A stretch of DNA of 64,000 nucleotides from Cycas panzhihuaensis (Eukaryota > Cycadophyta). The notes beneath the pieces are model-generated. The model had not been told where the DNA came from and searched no databases. It saw nothing but the letters and a program-made list of their open reading frames with translations. Where the stretch lies: positions 39,315,741-39,379,740 of the forward strand of contig CM041465.1 in assembly GCA_023213395.1 (NCBI GenBank), written 5' to 3'. Below are positions 47,731-60,200 of the stretch, in pieces. Numbering within the stretch: the first letter of the stretch is position 1; each line of letters opens with the position of its first letter. Position numbers and translations under genes: made by a program.

Positions 47731-48900
47731 ATATGTTGTACCCTAACTATAATAGGGTTTTAGTCGATTGCTATTGACCAAGGTTGGTAGTTGTTGTTCA
47801 TTGATTTCCCTTAGTTTGACTAAGCCATTATCGAAGATTTTATCAATGATATCTAGTCCTAACCACCATATTTTCAATTTCCCTGGGTGTGTATGAAGCT
47901 TATTATTGTATAATAGAACTTCCTTCCTAAAACTGAGATACTTTCAGGGGGTAGTCTTGCCATGCTCTTTGCCATATTTTTTCGATATTTGTAACCACTT
48001 TTCCCTATATCTTGTCTCCTCAAGTTGTAATAGTTGTCGTAGTCCCTCTTAAGGAATAAAAGTTGTCTAATTAACAAGCCATGGTAACTCTTAGGCTTGA
48101 TATCTCAAATTCAATTAGGAGAATTCTGAGCACCAACTAGAATGGTGTTTGTTTGGTCATCTTTTTATATGTAGTTCTAAAGGCCCATAACACTAATGGT
48201 AGTTTTTTTATCTAATTGAATCTGCCTACGTCATATGCTTTTTGAAGATAATTCTTAAGGATTTTATTCAAACTTTCAGCTTGTCCATTTGCTCGGGGAC
48301 AACAAGGTGTCAATTTTTTGTGACTAATCATGAATTTAGATGTCAATTCTTCTATCACTTGAGTTAGAAAATGTGGACCTTAGTCACTCATAATCTCTAT
48401 GGACATCCATAGCGTGTGATGATCACTTCATACAAGATTGTGGCTGTGCTTTCTAGATCAACTTTCCATAATGGTTTTACCTCCACCTATTTGGTCATAT
48501 AATCTATGACAAAGAGAATGCATCGAGCTTGGGAACACCAGGCTACTAGTTTGATAGGCCCAACGAAATCAAGGCCCCATTTCTTGAATGGTGCTAAAGG
48601 TAGGATTGGGTTAAGAGGCTAGAAGTCCTGATGACTTGGCTTTCCTACCCACTAGTAGTAGTTACACTTTTTGATCTATTTCTTGATTAGCTCGAACATT
48701 GTAGGCCATTAAAATCCTGCAGATAACACATTTTTCCATGTCACCATTTTCCCATATGACATCCTGCCACACTTTCATGTGCTTAGCTCATGATTTATTT
48801 GATCTTGCATAGTTTAATGCAACAATGAAATACCTCATTAAGGCTAAGGTGATACCATCCTCCTTAGATCAACTGGCGTGGTTCTGCTTTTTGAACCAAG
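47731..48900 (-). pseudogene. Gypsy B integrase, all parts visible
   Basis: On -: zinc-binding region near 48660-48780, WGLDFVGPIKLV (first Asp, near 48560), ILFVIDYMTK, TRYGCP (near 48400), HKKLTPCCPRANGQAESLNK (Glu, near 48270-48330), WAFRTTYK (near 48180), and the C-terminal block LLYNNKLHTHPGKLKIWWLG (near 47865-47925) with RLKPY near 47760. Stops and frame changes are frequent. This is the most complete integrase of the family in the window. Confidence 0.85.
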
Positions 48901-49553
48901 TGTCTTCATTCTGTTTAATCCATGTTTGGTGGGAATTTGCCCATTACAAGATATTTAGGGATCCCCTCATATGACTATGTCAAAATTGCATCTACAGTAA
49001 AGAGTGTTACATTTGAAAAATCATCTTCTATGCATGTTCCTTCTTCCTCATTCTTCTTGGATACAATCACTATGGGACTAATCATTATAATCAATTATAT
49101 ATATATATATATAAAACTAGCTTCCAACGTTTTATCTAATTCTACGCTAACCTTCTCCTTGTACTTATGATTTATGCAATAAGGTCTTTGCTTCATGGAT
49201 TTTGCTCCATTTATCAAATCAATGTGATGCATCTCAATCTTTGGAGGGAGGCCTTTCAGTTCTTTGCAAGACTGTGCAATCACATTTGTGTTCTCCTTAA
49301 ACAAGGCCTATGCCTTTGCCACTATTTTATCATCCTAATAGTCTCTAATGAGTATATTTCAAGGATTCTCTTGTGTTCCCATACTGATCTTAGTCATTTT
49401 TATTTTTTCCACCTCTACATTATTCCTATCAATGATTTGGTGAGTTGGGGTATTCTCAATATCCCACTTCCTATATTCCAACTTGGGATATTTTGGAGGA
49501 AAGTATGATTCTCTTCCTCCGCTTTGGCTTCCCTTCTTTTTGTAGTTATGCAA
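48901..49553 (-). pseudogene. Gypsy B RT start joined to integrase connector, RT core missing
   Basis: On -, PPKYPKLEYRKWDIENTP (near 49480) and MHHIDLINGAKS (near 49230) start the RT region, and PIVIVSKKN (near 49060) is the block before the RT core. The next residues, EDDFSNVTLF (near 49010), belong to the RNase H-integrase connector (compare DDFLNATLF in L at 6260). So the RT core with FLDD and all RNase H are absent at about 49035-49055. A (TA)n stretch at 49097-49113 lies close by. Confidence 0.75.
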
Positions 49554-50819
49554 ATGACATAGTTTTAGGCTACTCTACCTCCATGCTTAATCTCTTAATG
49601 TGTTTTAATAAATTTTCTATGTTTTTGTCTTAGGATAAATGTAAAAATATTTAATAAAAGAATCCTTGAGATTATGCCAAGATGTTTCTAGGGTTTTCTC
49701 CTTCTCCAACTTCTAATTTTGCCCTATTTTTCTTAAATTATGGAAAAATAAGTGACTTCAATCAGTTTTAGGAAACTTTGTGATACCTAGTAGCTTTTAC
49801 ATCTCTACATATGTTTCCTAGGGCAATCTCCTACTAGAAATGATGGTACACTTAATTTCTTGGGGGTGGCAATCATAGTTGAAAGGCTGTATGAGAATTT
49901 GCCCATTTTCGAAGGAAAGCTTAATGGGCTAGATACCAATACCATGCAAACCCTCTCAAAGTTAATATGAAATTTAGATATCATTATGATTTATGTACTA
50001 TTCTTTTCTCAATCCAATATTTCATACATTAGATCAAGTAAGTAGTTCCATATAATTGTTCTCTAAAATATAGACTTTCATAATTTCTTATATATGGGCC
50101 AAATTTCCTTTTTTCTAGGATAATTATTTGGTCTCTTAGACTAGAGTCTCAAGAGGTACTTTCCATAGATCTCTCCTCCGTTAGTGACTTGCTACTCATG
50201 GGTGTATCATTTCCCCAAGGAAGAGGATCTATTGTTGGGTGGGTGTACTTGAAGAGAGGATGAGGAAGGGTTATTATTTCCTTCCCTATAATGAGTTGGG
50301 GTTAGAGGAGGGTTATCTATCTCAAAACCCATTTAAGGTAGAGGGAAGCTTAGGGTTGGGAAAAGGTAAGAAATTAGCGTTTGAGTAGGGATTAGGGTTA
50401 GATTTGGGGCAAGGATTATGGTTTAGGGCTAAGGGTTTTGTTTGAACCATTTTTACACTAACAACAAATTCATCATTCATACATTCATTTTCTAATGTAT
50501 TTTCTATCCTATTACTACAATGATAACTAAAATAATCAGAAGAATTAAGTTTTTTATTTATTTCATTAGTAGCATATACAAAAGTTAGGTTGCATCGAAG
50601 GATGGTGGGTTGATCTTGTACAATTCATGCAACTAGTAGTCAACAAATTTTTTGGTTCCTTCTTCATTTGAGGAACTATACAACTTCCCAAAATAATTGG
50701 GCTCATACTCTTAAGAGTTAATCAATTTAGTTGAATCTTTTTCTGTATGATATAAGTTAATTTTCTTAAAAGCTGATGAAGCACCGTCGTTGGCAATCAT
50801 TGTACTTAATACGCCATCG
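49554..50819 (-). other. Gypsy B protease-RT linker
   Basis: Broken frames, with telomere-like GGGTTAG words (about 50290-50440 on +) that read as Pro/Leu/Asn-rich linker on -. The comparable + region in L (3567-4190) also has CCTAACC-type words near 3655-3700. Confidence 0.45.
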
Positions 50820-51110
50820 AGAATCATTTCGATGGAATATTTTTCAAGCATGGGAAGGATAACTTCATTTTCCCCATTTGCCAATTTGAAGGTAACATCT
50901 TTCTAGCTCCAGAGTCAGTCTTTTTTATTAAACCATGGGTGGCCAAGGAATCCTAAGTAGGCTACCATCCCTTTTACTATTTCCATGATAGTAAAATTAA
51001 TCATTACTACAATACTGGCTACATCGACTTTGACATTCAATAATTTTCCAACTAGTTTAACCAATAGTTCATTAGCCAATTTCAAGGAATATGTTGTTCC
51101 TTCCAGTTTA
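50820..51110 (-). pseudogene. Gypsy B protease end and conserved linker
   Basis: On -, KLVGKLLNVKVDVASIVVM (near 51030) is followed by a GHPWF block (near 50940) and EEGTKK/YKINPPSF-type linker (near 50700-50660). It matches the protease end and linker of L at 2980-3460. Confidence 0.6.
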
Positions 51111-51902
51111 GGGTTTTCTAGATCTTTTTAAGTGGTGGTTGGTAACACGTTTACTACTGCATCACCATCAACAATCACATTGTACAATTTGCTGCCTAAA
51201 ACTATGATTGATACTATTGGATTAAGATTGAAGGAAGGTATAATTTTCTTCAAACTCTTAACATCTTCCTTTGGGTGTAATACCCCTTGTTTTTATCCAT
51301 TTGATCACTTATTGTAATGGAATGGTTAGCAATAATTATTTCACTAATTTTTCCATCAACATTAATGTTTGGGGTATATCCTCTATTGGTAATCCTTTGA
51401 ATAATTCTTTTGCCTATACCAATTGAGGCTTTGGTTGGGTTTCTTGAATAACGGGTCCCTTCTCCTTAGGTTTATTCTTTGCCACATAGACACATTTGGT
51501 TTCAGGTTTTCCCCTAGATAATGAATTTTTTGCCTCCTTCCTAACACCTTTTTCCAAAGTTCTCTTGGCTAATTTAAATCGATTAATTTCCACCTTTGGG
51601 TTGGGGTAATCTTTATCATTTTTTCATTCCCCTTCTACTTGCTTCTCATTTGACACTTCACATTTTTGTTGGACTTAAGGACTATGGTCGTTAAGTTAGT
51701 ATCCTTCACTTTTCCTTTACTTTATGGTCTGTAAGACCATAATCTTTGGACCTAAAAGGACATTATGGGCCTTGACTGTTGGGAACTCTAATTTCCAATG
51801 GATAAACTCTAAGCATACTAAACATCTCCCCATTGATGATTTCTTTTTGGATGATTCAGACATGCTTCTAATGTAATAAAGGTGTCTTGCCAAGTCAATA
51901 TC
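51111..51902 (-). other. Gypsy B gag-protease region, degraded
   Basis: Multiple stops in all frames. Lys-rich traces on - suggest the gag-protease connection. The protease active site is not recognisable. Confidence 0.4.
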
Positions 51903-53515
51903 TCAACCTTTGTAACTTCTCCCCCTTAGGTTAAAATAACAGTCCTTTATATTGTGGTTGTCCACATCATAAATGGGACACCACTTAACTTGTTTTCTCA
52001 CTACACTATTCTTGGGATTGAGCTCATATTCCTTTGTAGAGTATGAGTCCTCTGTGTAAATGTAGCACCATTTTTCCAATTTGAATTCTTTTCCTTTTTG
52101 CCTTTTGTTTTCCTCTTCTTCCTTTTTATTTTTCATTTTCAATCGTGCCACTTGCCTTCTTAGATTTTTTATTTTTGACTCTTCTTCTGTCTTCTCTCCC
52201 TAATCAATAGGTCATTTACATTGATTTTTCTTCAACTCTCACAGCTCTTCTTATAATCTGAGTAGTAACGGGTCATACCCTATCTTTGTTTTGAAGTCCA
52301 AAGCTAACTCTTGGGAATTTTTAAAGGACTTAAGAGGATGCATATGCATCATAGATCTAAACTTTTTATTTAATACTCTGATAAAGTCATTATTCATATT
52401 ATGGTCTATCATTGTCTTATTTATTATACTGGCCACAATCATTTTCATACGACTGATATAGGTTAATATTGATTCATTTGATTTTTGTTTGATTTCTTTT
52501 AATGTGCTTTCAACAGCCGCATTGCTATGAAACTTCTACAATCTCTCTTCAAAAAGATTTTTTATGTTTTCCCATATTTCTGTTTTGTCTAATTCCTTGT
52601 ACCATGCGAATGGTCCTCCTCTTAGGGTGTAAGCAAATCTTGCCTCAATTTCTTGCTCATCATCAACTTTCTTCATGTCTATGAAATTTTGAAAGAGGTA
52701 CATGTGTTCAACAACACCAGATATTTCATTGAAAGGTAACTTCCCAAACTCCCTTAAGTCATCCATCCTTGGTGAGTTCAATTGTGTGCCTCTTCGTGAT
52801 GGTGAAATTCCTCCCCCTAAGGATGTGGTTTCTTCTTCTAAAGATATCTTTACTTTCCCTATAATTTTGGATTCCTCTAGCATTGACCCTTCCAAGTAAG
52901 GGATTCTTATAAGGTTTTTTCAAATGAATGGTTTCAAGCACTCTTGATACCTATATTGTCAATGGTGTCATTATTAAGTATGATTGCTTAAACCCCTTAT
53001 CTAGTGACTCTTCAAACAACTGCATTGTTAATCTATTTTTCTAGTATGTTGAGGGACCTTCCTTTGTCTTCTCCTTGTGATCGTTTAGGTCCTTTGAAGT
53101 ATAGTACACACTTATTTCTTTCACCTTCACTAGGGTTTATTTTCTTTTTTGAAATATTATTTTGTTTCATTTAGAATTTCCTCCCTTTCTAAGTTAATGA
53201 TATCAAATCCAATTGGGGTTAGTGTTATTACCATTTATTCCCTATATCTCACAAGCTCTTACTCTTGGGGTGTCTGGTCTCTAGTTACCTCAAATCCTTC
53301 AACTAACTATCTGTTAGCCTTGTTACTCTTATTGAGGCTTATCCTCCTAAACCTTTTTAATTTGGCTTCTTTTGACCATTTTAAAGCCTATTGTCTGCTT
53401 GATTCCACTAATCCCTTAGGTGAAGTTCATTTTGGTGGCTCTCTAGCCTTTGAGGGCCTCTTTTGTGGCATTGGAATTGTCCCTGGCTGTTGAAGGCTTA
53501 GTTATGACCTTCCAT
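51903..53515 (-). pseudogene. Gypsy B gag
   Basis: On -, LPFNEISGVVEHMYLFQNF (near 52700) and LRGGPFAWYKELD (near 52610) followed by ESTLKEIKQKSNESILTYIS (near 52480) are the retrotransposon gag domain. LKSFKNSQELALDFKT lies near 52300. A Lys/Glu-rich helix (about 52080-52150) leads to two Cys-poor knuckle-like stretches: WCYIYTEDSYSTKEY and WCPIYDVDNHNIKDC. Both have lost the second Cys (CxxY for CxxC). The N-terminal region up to about 53515 is Pro/Lys-rich. Confidence 0.75.
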
Positions 53516-53612
53516 TATGATGATAAGAAGGGTTCCTTGGTCTTTGAACATAATACATTGATAAAAATTCCTAGCCCAATCTCTCCTTAGTGGATGTAGG
53601 CAATGTAACCAA
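53516..53612 (-). other. Gypsy B leader and primer site
   Basis: On -, next to the LTR end GTCAACA lies TTGGTTACATTGCC (about 53599-53612). It can be read as a decayed TGGCGCCATTGCC-type tRNA-Asp primer site, as in Athila elements. Tentative. Confidence 0.4.
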
Positions 53613-54464
53613 TGTTGACTTCCTTCACTATCCTTATGAGAATACATTTGTCAAGAGATCATTAGGGCTTGGTCAACATAGTCATATCATCACTTTCTTA
53701 TACAGTTATCATGTTAATAAAACATCATAACATTATCATTATGCCATATACTAGTCAGTAATCCAAAATACATTCACCATGAAATAATCATTATGTATAA
53801 GATACTTAGTATTCCATGTAACTCATTATTATATTAAGCAATATCACTGCCAATGTCCTTACATCACTAAAAATGGACATATCCTGCATGCGTTCCACCA
53901 TGAATCATAACATATGCTTCAATATTCACTCTTATACACCTAGGAATGTATCAAAAGACTTAATGACTTGGATTTCATACTAGAGAACATATCAAATGAC
54001 TCATAAACTTGGCTCTTATACCAAATTGGTGGGACAAGCCCTAATAAATACTAAATTACATGCCTTTTGGTGGAATGGTTGTGACTTATAGATACAACTC
54101 TTTCTTTTTATAACAAAGTGACCTTTCACTTAGTCTTTCATTACAATCACTTAATTAATACACATTCCATTTGTACGATTGCATGTACATATGCCTATGG
54201 ATGATTTCATCATATATAGAATGTACAACTTAATTCTAGGTGTGCATTCCATGAATTTCTTTCTATGCATTCTACATGTATTCCTATATGTGTGCATTCC
54301 TTTTGGGAATATACCTTGTTATGCGTTTCTTGAGAGTTGTTTGGGTCTTTTGCATGTGTTCCCACGTGCCATCCCTATGGTGATGTGTTCTTGTATTCCT
54401 CATATCAAAATGAACATACGTTCCTATTTTTCCATGGTCCAAAATGACCTAAGTATTATATTTT
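53613..54464 (-). repeat. 5' LTR of gypsy B
   Basis: It aligns with 41591-42451 (for example GGGCTTGGTCAACATAG, and TACTTAGTATTCCA in both). Its outer end stops about 27 bp earlier than the lower LTR, lacking the GGGTCAATA terminus. A 31-bp extra piece occurs near 53870-53900. Confidence 0.85.
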
Positions 54465-55030
54465 ATCCTAATAATCTTATACATGGTATTTGAGTGTTTA
54501 AACTTTGATCTTAAACATAACTTAGATTTTGTCTACCAAAAGTATTAACATTTTCCCTAAACTTTATCAAGGGTTTCTCTTATTATCTATTGAAAGCTAT
54601 TACTCTTTATCATGAATGTGGCGCATTTCACAGGGATTTGAAAATTTTCTCTTGAATGTTAATGTTGGTCTAGTCAAAATGATTGATTATGGATTTGCAA
54701 AACCATTATAATATCAATTCTTTCCTACACTCAAGAAGTGGTGATGCTATGGTATAAAGCTTTTGAGATATTCTTGGAAGTAAAGAAATGTTCATTTGAG
54801 ATTGATGTGTGGTCAATTAGATGCATACTTGTTGAGTTTTTATAGAATGTGTCCACTGTGGATGCAACATGGTGAATTTGCTCAACTTATATAAATATTC
54901 ATATATTTAGGGACTCAAATTGAAGATATATAGCTAGGCATCACTAATCTAAAGAATTTTCATGTATATTCTCTATTTCATCCTAAAGCATGGATAAAAC
55001 TCCTTCCAGCATGGACAAGTATGAACCTCA
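54465..55030 (+). pseudogene. CDK-type protein kinase fragment
   Basis: Beginning at the LTR edge of gypsy B, + frames show, in kinase order: LYMVFECLNFDLKHN (near 54478), FSYYLLKAITLYHECGAFHRDLK (HRDLK at 54629-54643, catalytic loop), LVKMIDYGFAKP (DFG changed to DYG, 54685-54693), YTQEVVMLWYKAFE (activation segment; usual WYRAPE, 54750-54767), EIDVWSIRCILVEF (near 54800), and LGTQIEDI...GITNLKNF (near 54910-54955). The YTxEVVTLWYRAPE style is that of cyclin-dependent kinases (CMGC). Stops and two frame changes are present. No intron interrupts the 550 bp, so a processed copy is possible. The N-lobe is not found on the other side of gypsy B. Confidence 0.8.
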
Positions 55031-55318
55031 TCAAATGGAACACACATGAAAACTGAGAACACATGAACATGTGAGGATTAATTAGATGGAGCATTAAAGG
55101 TTGATCAATTGATCAAAGAAGGCTATCAACTATTAAATAAGAATATTATTGCTAATCAAGGCTAAACTAATCACACTACGTATGCAACTCTTTAAGAAAT
55201 CATTACCAATTCAATAAAATTAGAATTAGGCCAATCATTGGCAATTCAACTTCATTAATCTCTACTAACCAAAGATTGATGGTTGATCAAAGATTGTTAG
55301 TGTTGGACATTGAGGATT
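55031..55318. other. AT-rich, no gene
   Basis: Nothing recognised. Scattered TGATCAA words lead into the tandem repeat. Confidence 0.4.
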
Positions 55319-55940
55319 AATCACAATGTGGTTGATGGGTTTAATTGCTTCTAGTCACCATGGTCAATTGGAGATCAATTAAGTGACACTTGCTATTAAG
55401 TCACTATTGATTACAAAAGGTAGATTATGTCATATCTGATCAAGCAACACCCCATCGATAAAGTCATAGACAATCCTAGAGGGCTAATCTCCTAACACCT
55501 TGCACTCGTTGATCAAGAACAAATGACTAGCCAATCAAGTCATTATTGATCACAAAGGGTTGAACAAGTCATGGTCAAGCAATTAATCATGATGTGGCTG
55601 AGGGGTTCAATTACTGCTAGCCACCATGGTTTATTAGGGAAGATCAATTAAGTGGCACTCACTAATCATGTTACTAATGATCAAAAAAGGCAAATTAAGT
55701 CATGGTTGATCAAACCAACACCCTATTGATCAAGTCATAGCCAATCATAGAGGTTCAATCTCCTAACACCTTTCACTTGTTGATCAAGCACAAATGACTT
55801 GCCAATCAAGTCATTATTATTCACAAAGGTCTAATCAAGTCATAATTGATTAATTTAAAATCGTTGATCAAGCCATAGCTAATCACAAAGGATTGTTCAC
55901 CTGACATCTCAAACCTTCCAATCTAACACAAATGACTTAA
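55319..55940. repeat. Tandem repeat, about 266-bp unit
   Basis: Two full units start AATCACAATGTGG (55319) and AATCATGATGTGG (55585). Both contain CACCATGGT, TCTCCTAACACCTT and AATCAAGTCATTATT in the same order. A partial third unit (about 55863-55940) repeats the second half. TGATCAA/TTGATCA words recur within each unit. Confidence 0.8.
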
Positions 55941-56902
55941 GTACATCATAGGTATATTATTGATCCATCATCACCAATCGAGATTTGATTACATAAATGG
56001 CATTGCCAATCCACAATCACCACTGATCAAACATCATTGTCAACCAAGACCTGATGCTAATCAACCATTGTCAACCCCTTTTCATCTAAAACTAGATTAG
56101 TCAAACAAAGTCATCAAAACCACTAAATGAAGGCAATGATTACATCAATACAAAAGGGTTAAATTAAAAGTACTAAAACATAACATGTCAATTATATAAT
56201 ATTAAGAAAATGGATTGGAAGGTAACTAGCATAGGCTAATTTAGACAAAACTCTAACCCACCTCTAATGCTTCAACCATGCAAATTAGAGGGTAAGTAGC
56301 ACATGTTGATTTAGACAAAACTCTAACAAAAGGTAAAATTTATGCATTGATCTAAAGTTGATTCAACTTAGGCTCAAGTTATTCATTATAAGCCCCCAAA
56401 CCTCCTCATCCAAAGCTAAATGTGGTGGAGAATCAAGGATTGAGTTAGTTTGGCACCATCACAATTACCCAAAGTTCGTACCACATGTGGCATTTTTCCA
56501 ATTTAGTTGACCAACTAGACAACCTTTGCACCAACACAACATTTGCATTAAGAGCTAGGAAGCTTATAAGTAGATGATAGACTGAGATAAGAAAGGTTGC
56601 TGGCATAATCATTGAAACACTAGTTCGATTAAGGAACAATAAGCACATGAACAAATATACATGTTAGTTAGATAAGCCAACCCCAATTAGATGGAGTTAA
56701 AGGGTTGTTGTGTATAAGGGAAAATGCAAAATCTCTTGTAAATGATATCTATATGGCCACCAATAGAACCAAAATGTTGTAGGGATGACTAGATTTATAT
56801 AATTCTAGAAAACCACAGTAAAGAGCTTGTTGTTATGAAACAAACCTTGTTTATGAAGTTAGATGAGTGGGGAACTTAGGTTTGAACAAAGAGGGGGATA
56901 AA
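55941..56902. other. AT-rich, with a short direct repeat
   Basis: GGTAACTAGCATAGG...TTTAGACAAAACTCTAAC (56219-56260) recurs as GGTAAGTAGCACATG...TTTAGACAAAACTCTAAC (56291-56331). No coding motif. It ends in a purine run, AGAGGGGGATAAA, at about 56890-56902. Confidence 0.45.
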
Positions 56903-57280
56903 TGTTGGAACATTAGGTATACCACATTGTAAATGTGGTAATTAATGATCATTATGAAAGGCCATCCATCATTATAATAGAGTGTATTTAAATAGGTTGA
57001 TTGTAAGGGAAGTGGGCATCATAGGATGGATTGGAATGGAAGGGGCAAGTGTAAAGATTATGGCACTAGTCCTTATATTAAACTTGAGGGTGGGACTCAT
57101 TTGTTGTGATGATCATGTAATAAAGTTGACACTCTTTCTTGTACTAATATTATATTATAATTAATGCAAGAGGTGATGATTAATTGGTGTATTACATGCA
57201 AATTTCATACATTTGTATCATAGTATATGTCACTCTTCATGAATGATCCCATATTAATTGTTGTGTTATGAAGCATGTGG
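56903..57280 (+). repeat. Possible LTR start after a polypurine tract
   Basis: TGTTGGAACATTAGG follows a GAGGGGGATAAA tract, as at the 3' end of an LTR element. The end and a partner copy are not identified. Confidence 0.3.
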
Positions 57281-60200
57281 TCACATTATGATGAATCTTC
57301 AAATGTGACCATTACTTCTTCTTTTCTCTTTAAGAAATAAAATATAACATTAAACCTAAAGTGGAATGTATTATTTTGTTTTGCATGAAGTAGCTTCATA
57401 TGAGTCTCTAAGAGAGATCTTAGGACTTGAATTTGCACATGTTAATTTTATGATGAATATTTAGTGTAATTATAGTGAGTTATAATATGATGAGTTTTGT
57501 TCCTTGGTGGTGTTGTAAGTACCATTATGCTACAATTTGGTTAATGTAGTTGTAATCAATTAAGGTATATAGGTAACTCGATGGTATTAAATGTATCTTT
57601 AGTGGACAAAAGTTAAAGGTCGAAGGTCATGATAGTAGGTATTGTAGAGAGTTTGGCTTTTTGCATCTATAATGGTTGCCACGACCCACTTTTATATATA
57701 TATTATAGTGGTAATAGGAATTATCCATACTCGTATCTGTAATTTCTTCTTTCTTTGTGTATCAAATGCATTCCTATTATGATTTCCATTATGCTTGCTC
57801 ATGGCCAATAGCATTTATCACTAAACACCTCTATTAGTATTTTATGTTTGTTTGACTTATCTATACATGTTTTTCTTAATGTCAATTAAACCATAGAAGG
57901 GGCTCACCATATTGCAACTCTGGTTTATTTTGCTAACATATGTTAGTTTTTAAATATATGTGTTTAATTATCACTTAACCAATAGTTTTATTTTATTAAT
58001 AGCCATATGATCTATGATTTCATTAGAATGTTAGGTATATATGTGTACCCTTATTTATACATAATTTTCCTAACATCAATTAAGGTGTATGTATCCTTCT
58101 TTCTCTTTTATAATTAATGTTGTCTCTAAGACCATTAATTATCAATTAGTCATGATAATCTTGTAATATATTTCTCTATAAACCCCTTTTGAATATCAAG
58201 TGCATGTGTATATGTTTTATTAAGTTATTGAAGTGTTTCCCCCTTGTTTTGAAATTTCTTGCTTTTTATAGATTTCAAACATAGGAAGACAATGTATCGG
58301 AAAAAAAAGAATAAATATACTTCTTGAATTGTTTATTTGTACAATATAAATTTAAAATATTAATAAGAGTAATGTTACTAAAAATAAACAAAACAAAAGT
58401 AATTTAAAACGACACTAATTCTCAATAATTAATTAGTTAATTATGGTATATGATACTCAATAATTCTCCTCAATATAATTATACTTTATTTTGAAAATGC
58501 AAACATAGTCTTATTATCTCTATTTCTATTTTAAACACTTCATTTTTTATACTTTCTTTTAAAGGGAAACATACAGTCAACCTTCATTTTATCTAATATT
58601 TTGTTATTGTTGCAGCATTTCTTCTTTGGGATATTTAACAAGCTCAACCTAAGTGATTGTTGAACGACAATAGTATTTAAGAATGGAGTCAATGCAGATA
58701 TCGTCTAATGTTCAAAGTATCAACTGGGTAGGTGTATAAGCTTTTTATGAACTTTTGTTGTGTGGATATATCATTGGGAAATATAGATGGTCATCGTAAA
58801 ATTATTATTTATAGCAGCAAATAATGGAAAGAAAAATTAGTTTTATTATTTAATATATTTTAGGATGTTATTGTTGTGATGCCTTAGTTTTTATTAAAGC
58901 TTTCAAAAATGTTGTTGGAGATAATATTTCTTCATTGTTTGAGATAGTATTTCTTTCTTTTTTTTTTTTTTGCATAAATTTTCTGTATTACCCCATATTA
59001 TTTTTGTTTCTCATTAAGATCTTTATTCTTTATTTTTTGATACTAAGAGAATAGGCATCAACCATGCTTTGTAACTACCCCTGGTAGATGTGAATCTTCA
59101 CAACAATTGTCACCACGATAACCCTTGGGCAATGCACAAAGTTACTCTCTTCCACATCTTGTTGATAAATTATGGGAGATTTGACCCAACGACCCTGACA
59201 TCAACACCATGGACATTAACACCCATGAACCATTGCACCAATATTCCAAGGGGCAAGATTCTTCTTTATTGTGAGTTTTTTTATTGTTATATTTTTTTAA
59301 TTACCTTAAGTTTCTTCTAAATAAATAACCTCTTAGATTCCCTATTTATCTTAGTAAAATATACGACATTGTTTCAAGACTTGATTCATTTATCAAATTT
59401 TATGGGCAATATGAAAACCATGACCTTTTATATTTGAAGCATATCTAAAAGATATTAGTTCAAGCTTTAGTAGAAATTAGCCTTGCAAGCACATTATTGA
59501 CGTTCCGATTTTAAAACTAAACTCATCATATGTCCTAGTATGAAACTAATTCACATCTTAGTTGATATTTTATCATTTAAAATTGAAATAAATTTGAGTG
59601 GAGGGTTGATTAATTAAGCAATTTATGTCACTCGAATAAAATTGTGGAATTTTACACCTAAAAATTTGAAGAATCAAAGAGGCAGTCTTGTGTATGAGAA
59701 AAAAAAAAAAAAAAAACAAAATTTAACTAGTGAGGGGCTTGGGCCACTATCGGGGAAATGTTGACACTAGGGTATCATGTCAATATTTTTATGTAAGAAG
59801 GTGGGAATGGCCAATCTAAGGTTGCTAGCTTACATAGTATACTTATTAAGGATTGTTGTGTGGTCTCCCTTGGCACTACAACCTCAACCTTGTTAGCATG
59901 ACCTTTGTAACTTTAGTGGTCAAATTTGAGGTAAATTGTAGGGTTTGGAATAATTCAAAATGGTACAAGCAATGGAAAGATAAAGACCCTTATGGGTTCT
60001 CTAGAGGATATCACTCAACTGGTCACAGTTTCACAATACAATCTTAAAGAGTGAGTATAGAGTCAACCCACTTATTATTTAGTAATTATGTAACCCCTTA
60101 AATCACTTAATAGCTTAGGTTTTTATATATTAGTCTTAATAAATAAGGCACACTGATATGTCCACCCCTATTAGGGAACCATTCTTAGTTGGATGAGGGT

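Larger units (their letters stand above)
41591..54464 (-). mobile_element. Ty3/gypsy element B with both LTRs
   Basis: Both LTRs are present (41591-42451 and 53613-54464). On - the order is gag, protease, linker, start of RT, integrase, extra 3' ORF. RT core and RNase H are missing. Copia C lies inside. ATCCT occurs at 41586-41590 and 54465-54469. The upper LTR lacks about 27 terminal bases compared with the lower, so this duplication is tentative. Primer site and RT style suggest the Athila/Tat-like branch. Confidence 0.85.

Noticed and set aside
54179-54493. 104-codon + frame with hydrophobic stretches
   Set aside because: It lies within the 5' LTR of gypsy B and runs into the kinase fragment in another frame. 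The LTR alignment explains it.
55319-55940. Repeat array as CRISPR
   Set aside because: Units are about 266 bp and diverged, with no short constant repeat and spacers; context is a plant nuclear genome.
59090-59320. 76-codon + frame as a small gene
   Set aside because: No motif, no homologue in the window and no sign of gene structure around it.
59700-59718. A run as tail of a processed gene copy
   Set aside because: No coding motif upstream and no flanking duplication seen.
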